A stretch of 64,000 nt of DNA. It comes from JAJFUE01 sp039683515 (GTDB lineage Bacteria > Sumerlaeota > Sumerlaeia > MVZB01). The translations under genes and the position numbers were made by a program. This document shows, one piece after another, positions 40,141 to 47,712 of the stretch; positions within the stretch are counted from its first letter, which is position 1; every line of letters starts with the position of its first letter. Below the pieces are notes generated by a model. The model was not told where the DNA came from and made no database searches. It was given only the letters and a program-made list of their open reading frames with translations. The DNA lies in NCBI GenBank assembly GCA_039683515.1, contig JBDKRG010000038.1:7756-71755 (forward strand). Direction: 5' to 3'.

Positions 40141-42473
40141 GCGAAGACATCCATAACCTGCCGGTCCTGCCGCTGAAGAACACCGTCCTGTTCCCCGGCC
40201 TGATGATGCCGCTGTCGGTCGGCCGGCCCCAGTCCCTCCACGCCGTCGAGTCGGCCCTTGCCCGCGAGGACAAGACCCTCCTGGCCGTCTCGCAAAAGGA
40301 CGCCGACCTGGCCGAGCCCAAATTCGGCGACCTGTTCCACGTCGGCACCCGCGCCGTGATCAAGAAGCTCGAGCGCTCCGAGGAGCGCCTCCAGATCATC
40401 GTCCAGGGGCTCGACCGCGCCGCCACGATCGCCGCCGACCAGGAGCAGCCCTTCATCATCGCCCGCTACCGGCTCCTCTCCGCGCCCGAGGACAGCGGCA
40501 CCGAGATCGAGGCCCTCACTCAGGCGATGCTCGAGGAAGCCGGCAAAATCTTCGAGCTGGTCAACCCCCAGGCCCACGCCGCGATCCTGCGGCTCGACCA
40601 GGAGATCCCCGAGCCCCTCCAGCAGGTCTACCTGCTCGCCTCGCTCCTGGCGCTCGACACCGAAAAGGAGCAGGCCCTCCTGGCCGCCAACACCCGCGCC
40701 GAGGCGCTGCGCCTCATGATCCAGTACCTCACGCACGAGCGCCAGGTCGCCGAGCTGCGCCAGCGGATCACCAACCAGGCCCAGACCGAGATGACCAAGC
40801 AGCAGCGCGAATACCTCCTGCGCCAGCAGATGCAGGCCATCCAGCAGGAGCTCGGCGAGCAGGACCTCGAGCACGCCGAGATCACCGAGCTGCGCAAGCG
40901 CCTCGACGAGGCCGAGCTGCCCGACGAGGCCCGCGACGAGGCCCGCCGCGAGCTCGCGCGCCTCGAGCGCATGCCCCCGGCCGCCCCCGACTACCAGCTC
41001 ACCCGCACCTACGTCGAGCTGCTCATTGAAATGCCTTGGCGCAAAAGCACGGACGACAACCTCGACATCGCCCACGCGCGCCAGGTCCTCGACGAGGACC
41101 ACTTCGACCTCGAGGACATCAAGGAGCGCATCCTCGAGCAGCTCGCCGTCCTCAAGCTCAACCCGGCGGCCAACGCCCCGATCCTGTGCTTCGTCGGCCC
41201 GCCCGGAGTCGGCAAGACCTCCCTCGGCAAGTCGATCGCCCGCTCGCTCAACCGCAAGTTCGAGCGCATGAGCCTGGGCGGCATGCACGACGAGGCCGAG
41301 CTGCGCGGCCACCGCCGCACCTACATCGGCGCCATGCCCGGCCGCATCATCCAGGCGATCCGGCGCGCCGGCGTGCGCAACCCCCTCCTCATGCTCGACG
41401 AGGTCGACAAGCTCGCCCACGACTGGCGCGGCGATCCCTCCTCCGCCCTCCTCGAGGTCCTCGACCCCGCGCAGAACTTCGAGTTCCGCGACAATTACCT
41501 GAACCTGGCGTTCGACCTCTCGAAGGTCTTCTTCATCACGACGGCCAACACGCTCGACACGATCCCCACGCCCCTCCTGGACCGCATGGAAGTCATCCAC
41601 CTCGCCGGCTACAGCGACGAGGAAAAAAAGGAGATCGCGCGCCGCTACCTGGTCGCGCGGCAGGTCGCGGCCTCCGGCCTCAAGCCCGACCAGATCCGGA
41701 TCCCCGACGACACGGTCATGGAGATCATCCACCGCTACACGCGCGAGGCCGGCGTCCGCGAGCTCGAGCGCACCCTCGGCAGCCTGTGCCGCAAGGTCGC
41801 GCGCCGCTTCGCCGAGGGCCGCACCGAACCGGTCGCCGTCGCGCCGGCCGACCTCGGCGAGTGGCTCGGCCCCGAGCGCTTCTTCGAGGAGGACGCCCGC
41901 AAGCAGCTCGACCCCGGCGTGGCCATCGGCCTGGCCTACACCCCCGTCGGCGGCGTCGTGCTCTATATTGAAGCGGTCATGCTGCGCGAGGGCGCCGAGC
42001 TCACGCTGACCGGCCAGCTGGGCGACGTGATGAAGGAGTCGGCGCGCGCCGCGCTCAGCTTCATCCGCGCGCACCTGCCCGAGTTCGACCCGGGCGCCCC
42101 CCCCGCCACGGGAAGCGTCCACATCCACGTCCCGGCCGGCGCCACGCCCAAGGACGGCCCGTCGGCCGGCGTGGCGATGGCCACGGCGCTGGCCTCGCTC
42201 TTCACCGGCAAGCCGATGCGCCAGGACACGGCGATGACGGGCGAGATCACGCTGACCGGCCTCGTGCTCCCCATCGGCGGCCTCAAGGAAAAGATCCTGG
42301 CCGCCCACCGCGCCGGCCTCAAGCGCGTGATCCTGCCGCGCCGCAACATGAGCGACCTGGCCGATCTGCCCGACCACATCCGCAACGCCATGGAGTTCAT
42401 CCCCGTCGACCGCATCTCGGATGTGATCGAAGCCGCGATCCCGCAACTCGCCAAGCAAGCCCGCGCCGCGTGA
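40137..42473 (+). CDS. lon: ATP-dependent protease Lon (class A)
   Basis: 778 residues, close to the family's usual length. N-terminal substrate-binding domain (NLPVLPLKNTVLFPGLMMPL), coiled coil about 180-290, AAA+ module with Walker A GPPGVGKTS (354-362), GGMHDEAELRGHRRTYIGAM and Walker B LLMLDEVDKL, then the S16 domain with catalytic Ser676 (PKDGPSAGVAM) and Lys719 (GGLKEKILAAHR). Degrades misfolded and regulatory proteins, with relevance to toxin-antitoxin systems such as the one at 9.5 kb. Start overlaps hsp20 by ATGA. Confidence 0.97.
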   Translation: MSEDIHNLPVLPLKNTVLFPGLMMPLSVGRPQSLHAVESALAREDKTLLAVSQKDADLAEPKFGDLFHVGTRAVIKKLERSEERLQIIVQGLDRAATIAADQEQPFIIARYRLLSAPEDSGTEIEALTQAMLEEAGKIFELVNPQAHAAILRLDQEIPEPLQQVYLLASLLALDTEKEQALLAANTRAEALRLMIQYLTHERQVAELRQRITNQAQTEMTKQQREYLLRQQMQAIQQELGEQDLEHAEITELRKRLDEAELPDEARDEARRELARLERMPPAAPDYQLTRTYVELLIEMPWRKSTDDNLDIAHARQVLDEDHFDLEDIKERILEQLAVLKLNPAANAPILCFVGPPGVGKTSLGKSIARSLNRKFERMSLGGMHDEAELRGHRRTYIGAMPGRIIQAIRRAGVRNPLLMLDEVDKLAHDWRGDPSSALLEVLDPAQNFEFRDNYLNLAFDLSKVFFITTANTLDTIPTPLLDRMEVIHLAGYSDEEKKEIARRYLVARQVAASGLKPDQIRIPDDTVMEIIHRYTREAGVRELERTLGSLCRKVARRFAEGRTEPVAVAPADLGEWLGPERFFEEDARKQLDPGVAIGLAYTPVGGVVLYIEAVMLREGAELTLTGQLGDVMKESARAALSFIRAHLPEFDPGAPPATGSVHIHVPAGATPKDGPSAGVAMATALASLFTGKPMRQDTAMTGEITLTGLVLPIGGLKEKILAAHRAGLKRVILPRRNMSDLADLPDHIRNAMEFIPVDRISDVIEAAIPQLAKQARAA

Positions 42474-42483
42474 CTATGGCGAC

Positions 42484-43308
42484 TCAGCGATTTTCATTTT
42501 CCTCAAGTCGCTTGATGCTTGTCTCGCTCGTTAAAAGCTTCATCTGGTGTATAGCGATCTGGTTCAGTTTGCGAAGTCGTTCCGCCTGAGGCGTTTTCGC
42601 CTGAATGAATAAGGCGTTGATGTTTTCCAGATTGGAAAGGCACACAAGCTGTGACATGTCGGCGTAATCCCGGATGTTCCCTTTTTTGTCCGGATTGAGT
42701 TCCCTCCATTCCTGCGCGGTCTTGCCAAACAATGCGACGTTCAGGACATCCGCCTCCGAGGCATATACCAAGTTCACCTGGCGCGACGACAATTCCTGTG
42801 GAATAAGATTCTCCTTAATGGCATCGGTGTGAATGCGGTAGTTGATCCTCGCCAGATTGCGCCGAATGTCCCATCCAAGTTGCTTTCGTTCCCCCTCCTT
42901 GAGTCTTTGAAACTCCTTGATGAGATAGAGTTTGAACTCGACGGATATCCAGGATGCGAACTCGAAGGCAATATCCTTGTGGGCGAAAGTGCCGCCATAC
43001 CGGCCCGTCTTGGAAATTAAACCTATCGCGTGGGTCGCGTCGACCCAACGTTTTGCCGTCAGGATGAAACTATTGAGTCCAGCCTGTTTTCTAATCCCAT
43101 CGAATTCGATGGGATTAAAACGGGGGTTGTTCAGGTGCTCCCAGATTCCCAGGAACTCGATCGTGTTACGGTTCCGCAACCAATTCTGAATGATATAATC
43201 GGTGCGTTCCGAGTCTTTGTACCGGGCAATATCGGTCAGGCTGATATAGTCCTCTGAATCCCGCGTCTGAATTGTGATCTCTTTACTCAAAACCTTGATC
43301 TTTGACAT
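42484..43308 (-). CDS. KilA-N domain protein
   Basis: 274 residues. Residues 1-115 form the KilA-N fold: IQTRDSEDYISLTDIARYKD, DYIIQNWLRNRNTIEFLGIW, EHLNNPRFNPIEFDGIRKQA, KTGRYGGTFAHKDIAFEFAS with the FEFA-W core. Residues 130-274 are a helical domain (KLYLIKEFQRLKEGERKQLG ... QAERLRKLNQIAIHQMKLLT). KilA-N proteins are phage- and plasmid-type DNA-binding proteins found in accessory regions and defence islands. The codons for NPIEFDGI form a perfect 26-bp DNA palindrome (43092-43117). Two fragments of the same gene type lie directly upstream. AT-richer than lon; converges with it ten bases apart. Confidence 0.9.
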   Translation of the reverse strand: MSKIKVLSKEITIQTRDSEDYISLTDIARYKDSERTDYIIQNWLRNRNTIEFLGIWEHLNNPRFNPIEFDGIRKQAGLNSFILTAKRWVDATHAIGLISKTGRYGGTFAHKDIAFEFASWISVEFKLYLIKEFQRLKEGERKQLGWDIRRNLARINYRIHTDAIKENLIPQELSSRQVNLVYASEADVLNVALFGKTAQEWRELNPDKKGNIRDYADMSQLVCLSNLENINALFIQAKTPQAERLRKLNQIAIHQMKLLTSETSIKRLEENENR

Positions 43309-43335
43309 GATTCCACCCCTCTGTTCTTGACGCTC

Positions 43336-43420
43336 GATCCAGTGGTCTCGCCTCTAACATCTCGATTTCCAGAGGCTTAAAACCCGGACTGCTCAACATC
43401 TCCCACAGACCGAGCTGCCA
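43336..43420 (-). pseudogene. KilA-N fragment 1 (remnant)
   Basis: Minus strand reads WQLGLWEMLSSPGFKPLEIE then MLEARPLDRASR, matching the LGIWEHLNNPRFNPIEFDGI block of the intact gene at about 8 of 20 positions. No start codon; it runs into the intact gene out of frame. Similar blocks are common in other KilA-N proteins, so this is a diverged relic or cassette. Confidence 0.65.
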
Positions 43421-43423
43421 TTG

Positions 43424-43513
43424 TCACTCTCCTGCATTTGGTCTAATCCCGTCGAATTCGACGGGATTAAAATCCGGGTTGTTCAAGTGTTCCCAGATGC
43501 CCAACGTGAGCCA
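43424..43513 (-). pseudogene. KilA-N fragment 2 (remnant)
   Basis: Minus strand reads LTLGIWEHLNNPDFNPVEFD then GIRPNAGE and a stop. It matches the intact gene's block at 18 of 21 residues and about 85 percent of bases. It carries its own 26-bp palindrome (43444-43469), which differs from that in the intact gene by two mutually compensating bases. Confidence 0.8.
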
Positions 43514-43521
43514 AACAAATG

Positions 43522-44145
43522 TCATGAGATTGGAAGCAACTCGAAACATACCCTATACTTTACCAACTTCACATTGGGCAATGCCCTTGCCGCGTAGACG
43601 ACCCTTGGCTCGAAATCCGACGCAACCAGAATCCCCCTTACAGGATCGGGACCACCCATTGCGAAACACCCCATGTAGCCCAGTATCTGGCCCAAGGCCG
43701 CGTCCTTCGCTTTTCCAGCCTTGAACTCAATGACCACGCGGTTGCCTTGGGCGTCCCGGGCAAGCAGATCGATCCTCCCGGCCTCGACCTGATATTCAAT
43801 GCCGTTCTCGACCAGTACAAGCCCTTCTTCAATCTCCTGGACACGCGATGCATCGTAGGAATGCAGATCCCGCTCGAGCGAGAGGCTCGCGTCGATGATT
43901 TCCTGAACTTCGCATTCGGCCTCGTCGGTTTCTCCGGATTCGTTATGCATATTGGAATCGAAACCCGGCACGGCAATCTCTCCGTTTTTGATTTTCGATT
44001 TGTACCACGCATAATGGGATTTCTGCCATTTGCTCGCGGGGAAATGTTTTAGAACAAGCGATGTGAGCATTTCATACGACGGGAATGTACCTTCGTTCAT
44101 GCATGTCTCAATCACTAATTCCTTGATTGTGCCGTAGTCGCCCAT
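43522..44145 (-). CDS. NucS-like PD-(D/E)XK endonuclease (DUF91-type)
   Basis: 207 residues from ATG 44145, with GGTGGG upstream (ATG 44181 is an alternative without a ribosome site). The N-terminal 70 residues are helical (LVIETCMNEGTFPSYEMLTS ... PASKWQKSHYAWYKSKI) and may bind DNA. The C-terminal domain has the nuclease core: EEGLVLVENG, AGRIDLLARDAQGNRVVIEF and K of EFKAGKAKDAALGQILGYMG, i.e. catalytic D, E-x-K and the Q-x-x-x-Y of the NucS/DUF91 family, which cuts branched or mismatched DNA. It shares an AT-richer island with the KilA-N gene. Confidence 0.87.
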   Translation of the reverse strand: MGDYGTIKELVIETCMNEGTFPSYEMLTSLVLKHFPASKWQKSHYAWYKSKIKNGEIAVPGFDSNMHNESGETDEAECEVQEIIDASLSLERDLHSYDASRVQEIEEGLVLVENGIEYQVEAGRIDLLARDAQGNRVVIEFKAGKAKDAALGQILGYMGCFAMGGPDPVRGILVASDFEPRVVYAARALPNVKLVKYRVCFELLPIS

Positions 44146-44284
44146 GTGATCCCACCCATTGTGTTGGTCTACAACCGTCATTGTTCAAATCCAGCTTGCA
44201 TTGGCAAGCGGAATTCGGCGGCACAGCTATTTCCGGCGTTTCCACCGAGATCCTTGTTATTGCGCGCGCCCTTCCTCCCCTTCC

Positions 44285-44313
44285 TTGACCATTCCCCCCC
44301 GCATCGTCATACT
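44285..44313 (+). promoter_or_regulatory. Candidate sigma-70 promoter of the GT-C/phosphoesterase gene
   Basis: TTGACC (44285-44290), 17-base spacer, CATACT (44308-44313), 46 bases before the ATG at 44359. Five of six and four of six matches to consensus. Confidence 0.45.
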
Positions 44314-44358
44314 GTTTGGCTGAACGGGATGCGATGTTGCCGAAGGGAAATTGTTGCA

Positions 44359-46848
44359 ATGATGGTGGAGCGTTCCAGGGAATCCTTGGCGGCGGCGATG
44401 GCGGCGGTGCTGCTCGTCGGCGCGGGCATGCTGCTGCAGTTTTATCATCTGTCGCGCCCCAACTTTTACCGCGACGTCCCCGCGCGCGACGGCGCCTACG
44501 TCCAGCAGATGAACCTGGACGGGACGTGGCTCGCCCCGAGCGTCGACGGCAAGCCGCAGTTCGACGTCTCGCCGATGCACCTGTGGTCGATCAAGGCCGC
44601 CTCGCGCCTGCGCCCCGAGGTCGAGTTCTTCCACGTCCGCGCCCCCGGCGCCCTGTGCGCGCTCCTGCTGGCGATCCTCGTCGGCTGGTGGTTCTACCTG
44701 CACGCCGTCCGCTACGGCCGCGAGGACATGGCCGAGGTCCCCCCCGAGGGCTTCGCCCTGCTGGCCGCCCTCGTGACCGCCTCCAGCCCGTTCCTGATCA
44801 TGGCCGGCCGCTCCGGCACGCCCGTGGCGATGTTCACGCTCGTGTGGCTGGCGGCGGCGTTCTGCTGGGGCGAGTCGCTCGAGGCGCGCCGCTCGTTCTA
44901 CGCCGGCCGCCCCTGGCGCGTGTGGGTGATCTGGGGTTACCTGCTCGCCGGCCTCGGCATGCTCGTCTACGGCCCGGCCATGCTCGTGCTTTTGTGGGTC
45001 CCGTACGTCCTGGCCGCGCGCGCCTACCACCTCAACCGGCCGAGCTTCATCCACCTTCCGGGCCTCGTCCTGGCGCTGCTGATCGGCGCCTCGGCGCCGG
45101 CGGCCGCCTGCCTCGAGTGGCCCGACCGCTCCGCCGAAATCTGGCGCGCGTGGGCGACCCTGCCGCTCACCGGCCAGCCCCCGGTCAGCCTCGCCGCCAA
45201 AGCCGGCCTGTTCACCCTGAGCCACCTGCCGTGGCTCCTCCTGGCGCTGATCATGTGCGTGCGCGTCTGGCTGCGCAAGGACCGCTCCCCCACCCTGGTT
45301 TTCTGGATGAGCTCGCTCGTCGGCCTGGCGGTCGTCCTCGGCGTGGCCGGCCCGCGGTCGGGCGGGGTGCTCCTGCCGCTCGTGCCGATCGTGGCGCTCC
45401 TCGCGGCCGACGCCCTCTACCGCTGGAACTTCGAGCACGGCTCCGCGATCCTGCTGCGCGCCGTCATGCGCGTGACGATCGTCGTCGGCATCCTCGTCGG
45501 CATTTTCCTGGCCGTCCTCACCGAATCCCGTCTCGGCCAGGCGCTCCTCGGCCTGCTGGCGCTCAGCTGGCTCGTCTGGACGATCCGCGTCCGCCGCCAC
45601 GGCATCATCTACACCCAGTGGCAGACGACCGCGCGCCTGGCGACGATCATCCTGCTCATGATCATCGCCTGCGAGGCCGCCGTGCTCTCGGACTGGGTCC
45701 CGCGCGAATACATGTTCCACTCGACGATCGGCTACTTCGCCCGCGTCCACGAGCGGATGAAGAACGTCGACGCGCCGGCCGTCTACCTCGGCCGCCGCCT
45801 CCCCGGCCTGTACGCCTATTACCTGCACAACAAAACGCTGCGCCCCGTGGCCGACCTGAACCAGGTCACCCGCATGCCCAATGGCCGGCAGATCCTGTTC
45901 ACGCGCGGCAACTTCGAGGCCCTCGCCGGCAAGCCCGGCTTCGTCCAGCTGACGACCAACCCGCGCGGCGCTGACGCCCTGCGCCCCTATGACGCCATGT
46001 ACCTCGTCCTGCCGGCCGGCGTCGACTCGACCACCATCCCGCTGCGGATCGCCCTCGTCGGCAACAGCGGCACGCGCCGCTCCGCCGTCCGCGACGTGGC
46101 GCGCAAGCTCGGCGAAGAAAACGACGCCGCCCCGCTCGACCACGTCCTCATGCTCGGCAACAATATCTGGGGCCCGCGGCTGACCGACCACCTCGACTTC
46201 ACGTCGAGCTTCGAGCGCCCGTTCCGCAACCTGTTGCGCAAGGGCGTCCTGTTCCACGCCGTCCTCGGCCACGAGGACCAGTCCTACGGCTGGATCCAGA
46301 CGCATTACCCGCCGTTCCACATGGAGGGGCGCCGTTACTACTCCGCGCCGATGCGCGACGGTCTCGTCGAATGCTTCATGCTCGACACCGAATCGATGAA
46401 CGCCGGCAAGGCTCAAGCCGACGAGCAGATCGCGTGGCTCGACAAGGCGCTTGGGGCCTCGCGCGCCCGCTGGAAGATCGTCGGCATGCACGAGGCGCTC
46501 CTCACGGCCGCCGGCAAGGGCAAGGCCTCGCCCCAGCTCGCCGCCAGGCTCATCCCCCTCTTCGAGCGCCACGGCGTCAGCCTCGTCGCCTGGGGGAACA
46601 ACCCCTGGTACGAGCGCCTGCGCCAGAAGCCGGCCGGCCCGGTCTACCTGAACGACGGCTGGAGCGGCAGCGCCGAGACGACCTCCTTCGCGCAGTCGCC
46701 CCTGCTGCAGGCGGCCAACTGCGAGCACGGCGGCTTCGTGCTGCTCGACGTGACCGACCGCGCGATGCGGCTGCGCGCGATCAACCGCAAGGGCGACCTG
46801 ATCGACCAGCTCGAGATCCCCGCCCCCGCCGCGCCGCCGCGCCCATGA
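44359..46848 (+). CDS. GT-C (ArnT/PMT-like) membrane protein fused to degenerate purple-acid-phosphatase domain
   Basis: 829 residues from ATG 44359. Residues 15-480: about 12-13 helices with the PMT/ArnT first loop (SRPNFYRDVPARDGAYVQQM ... LDGTWLAPSVDGKPQFDVSP), i.e. a lipid-linked-sugar transferase layout. Residues 485-555 are a soluble link. Residues 560-829 follow the tartrate-resistant/purple acid phosphatase order, but each metal-ligand block is altered: GNSG (for GDxG), LGNNIWG (for GDNFY), VLGHEDQ (for GNHD), GMHEAL (for GHHP), WGNNPW (for GHDH). So a glycan transferase tethered to a probably inactive phosphatase fold. Overlaps comF as ATGA. Confidence 0.85.
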   Translation: MMVERSRESLAAAMAAVLLVGAGMLLQFYHLSRPNFYRDVPARDGAYVQQMNLDGTWLAPSVDGKPQFDVSPMHLWSIKAASRLRPEVEFFHVRAPGALCALLLAILVGWWFYLHAVRYGREDMAEVPPEGFALLAALVTASSPFLIMAGRSGTPVAMFTLVWLAAAFCWGESLEARRSFYAGRPWRVWVIWGYLLAGLGMLVYGPAMLVLLWVPYVLAARAYHLNRPSFIHLPGLVLALLIGASAPAAACLEWPDRSAEIWRAWATLPLTGQPPVSLAAKAGLFTLSHLPWLLLALIMCVRVWLRKDRSPTLVFWMSSLVGLAVVLGVAGPRSGGVLLPLVPIVALLAADALYRWNFEHGSAILLRAVMRVTIVVGILVGIFLAVLTESRLGQALLGLLALSWLVWTIRVRRHGIIYTQWQTTARLATIILLMIIACEAAVLSDWVPREYMFHSTIGYFARVHERMKNVDAPAVYLGRRLPGLYAYYLHNKTLRPVADLNQVTRMPNGRQILFTRGNFEALAGKPGFVQLTTNPRGADALRPYDAMYLVLPAGVDSTTIPLRIALVGNSGTRRSAVRDVARKLGEENDAAPLDHVLMLGNNIWGPRLTDHLDFTSSFERPFRNLLRKGVLFHAVLGHEDQSYGWIQTHYPPFHMEGRRYYSAPMRDGLVECFMLDTESMNAGKAQADEQIAWLDKALGASRARWKIVGMHEALLTAAGKGKASPQLAARLIPLFERHGVSLVAWGNNPWYERLRQKPAGPVYLNDGWSGSAETTSFAQSPLLQAANCEHGGFVLLDVTDRAMRLRAINRKGDLIDQLEIPAPAAPPRP

Positions 46849-47630
46849 CGCGGCCGCGGCCGCTGACCGCGCTCCGCGACTGGGGCGCCGCCGTCGTCGA
46901 TTTCCTCTACCCGCCCGTCTGCATGCTGTGTCTGGGCCGGCTCGGCCGGGGCGAGCGCATCGTCTGCGACCGCTGCCGCGCGCGCCTCGCCCTGGAACCC
47001 CGCTGGCGCTGCGGCGTCTGCGGCGCGGCCGGGATCGGCGGCGAACCCGACCCGGGCCGCCGCTGCCGGCTCTGCCCGCCGTTGGGCGCGTCCTACAACG
47101 GCGTCCTGAGCGTGATCGGCTACGGCCCGCTCCCGGCGCGCTGCGTCCACCTGTTCAAATACCAGCGCCGGGTGGAGCTGGGCGAGCTCATGGCCCGGCT
47201 CATGTGCGAGCGCCTTGTCGGGCCGCTCGATACGTTATCGGGCAGGCTGGATGTCATCGCGCCGGTGCCGCTGCACTGGGCGCGGCGGATGGGCCGGGGG
47301 TTCAACCAGAGCCAGACGCTGGCGCGCCCGCTCGCCGTCGCGCTGGGGTTGCCGCTCGAGACGGACCTGCTGCGCCGTACGCGTTACACCCGGCGCCAGG
47401 CGCTCCTGCCCCGCGAGCGGCGCGGCGACAACATCCGCGGCGCCTTCGGCCTCGGCCGCGGCGCCGGCGTCGACGGCCTCGGCGTCCTGCTGGTCGACGA
47501 CGTCGTCACCAGCGGTGCGACGATCGAGGAATGCGCCCGCACGCTGCGTGCCGCCGGCGCGCGCGAAGTCTGGGCCGCCAGCTACGCCCGCGCCGGCATG
47601 GGGGGAGGAGAAATGATGAATGATGAGTGA
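46845..47630 (+). CDS. comF: ComF-family phosphoribosyltransferase-like protein
   Basis: 261 residues. N-terminal cysteine-rich zinc finger (PPVCMLCLGRLGRGERIVCD, CGVCGAAG, CRLCPP), then FKYQRRVELGELMARLM, VIAPVPLHWARRMGRGFNQS and the PRPP-binding loop VLLVDDVVTSGATIEECA. ComF proteins act in DNA uptake and single-strand handling during natural competence; many genomes carry one without competence. The GFNQ-LA block is diagnostic. Start overlaps the upstream gene. The last codons (NDE) and stop are heptad satellite DNA. Confidence 0.93.
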   Translation: MTRPRPLTALRDWGAAVVDFLYPPVCMLCLGRLGRGERIVCDRCRARLALEPRWRCGVCGAAGIGGEPDPGRRCRLCPPLGASYNGVLSVIGYGPLPARCVHLFKYQRRVELGELMARLMCERLVGPLDTLSGRLDVIAPVPLHWARRMGRGFNQSQTLARPLAVALGLPLETDLLRRTRYTRRQALLPRERRGDNIRGAFGLGRGAGVDGLGVLLVDDVVTSGATIEECARTLRAAGAREVWAASYARAGMGGGEMMNDE

Positions 47631-47712
47631 TGAATGTGTCCGGTGATTCCGGCTCTCATCGCTCATCTCTCATCGCTCATCTCTTTTTTCATCATTCATC
47701 ACTCATCACTCA
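47612..47712. repeat. Heptad satellites filling the space between comF and the hybrid kinase
   Basis: ATGATGA heptads (47609-47635), TCTCATC/TCGCTCATC heptads (47651-47684), then ATTCATC/ACTCATC heptads (47690-47711) in inverse orientation. Both convergent genes end inside it: comF with ..NDE-stop, the kinase with ..SDE-stop. Confidence 0.9.
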
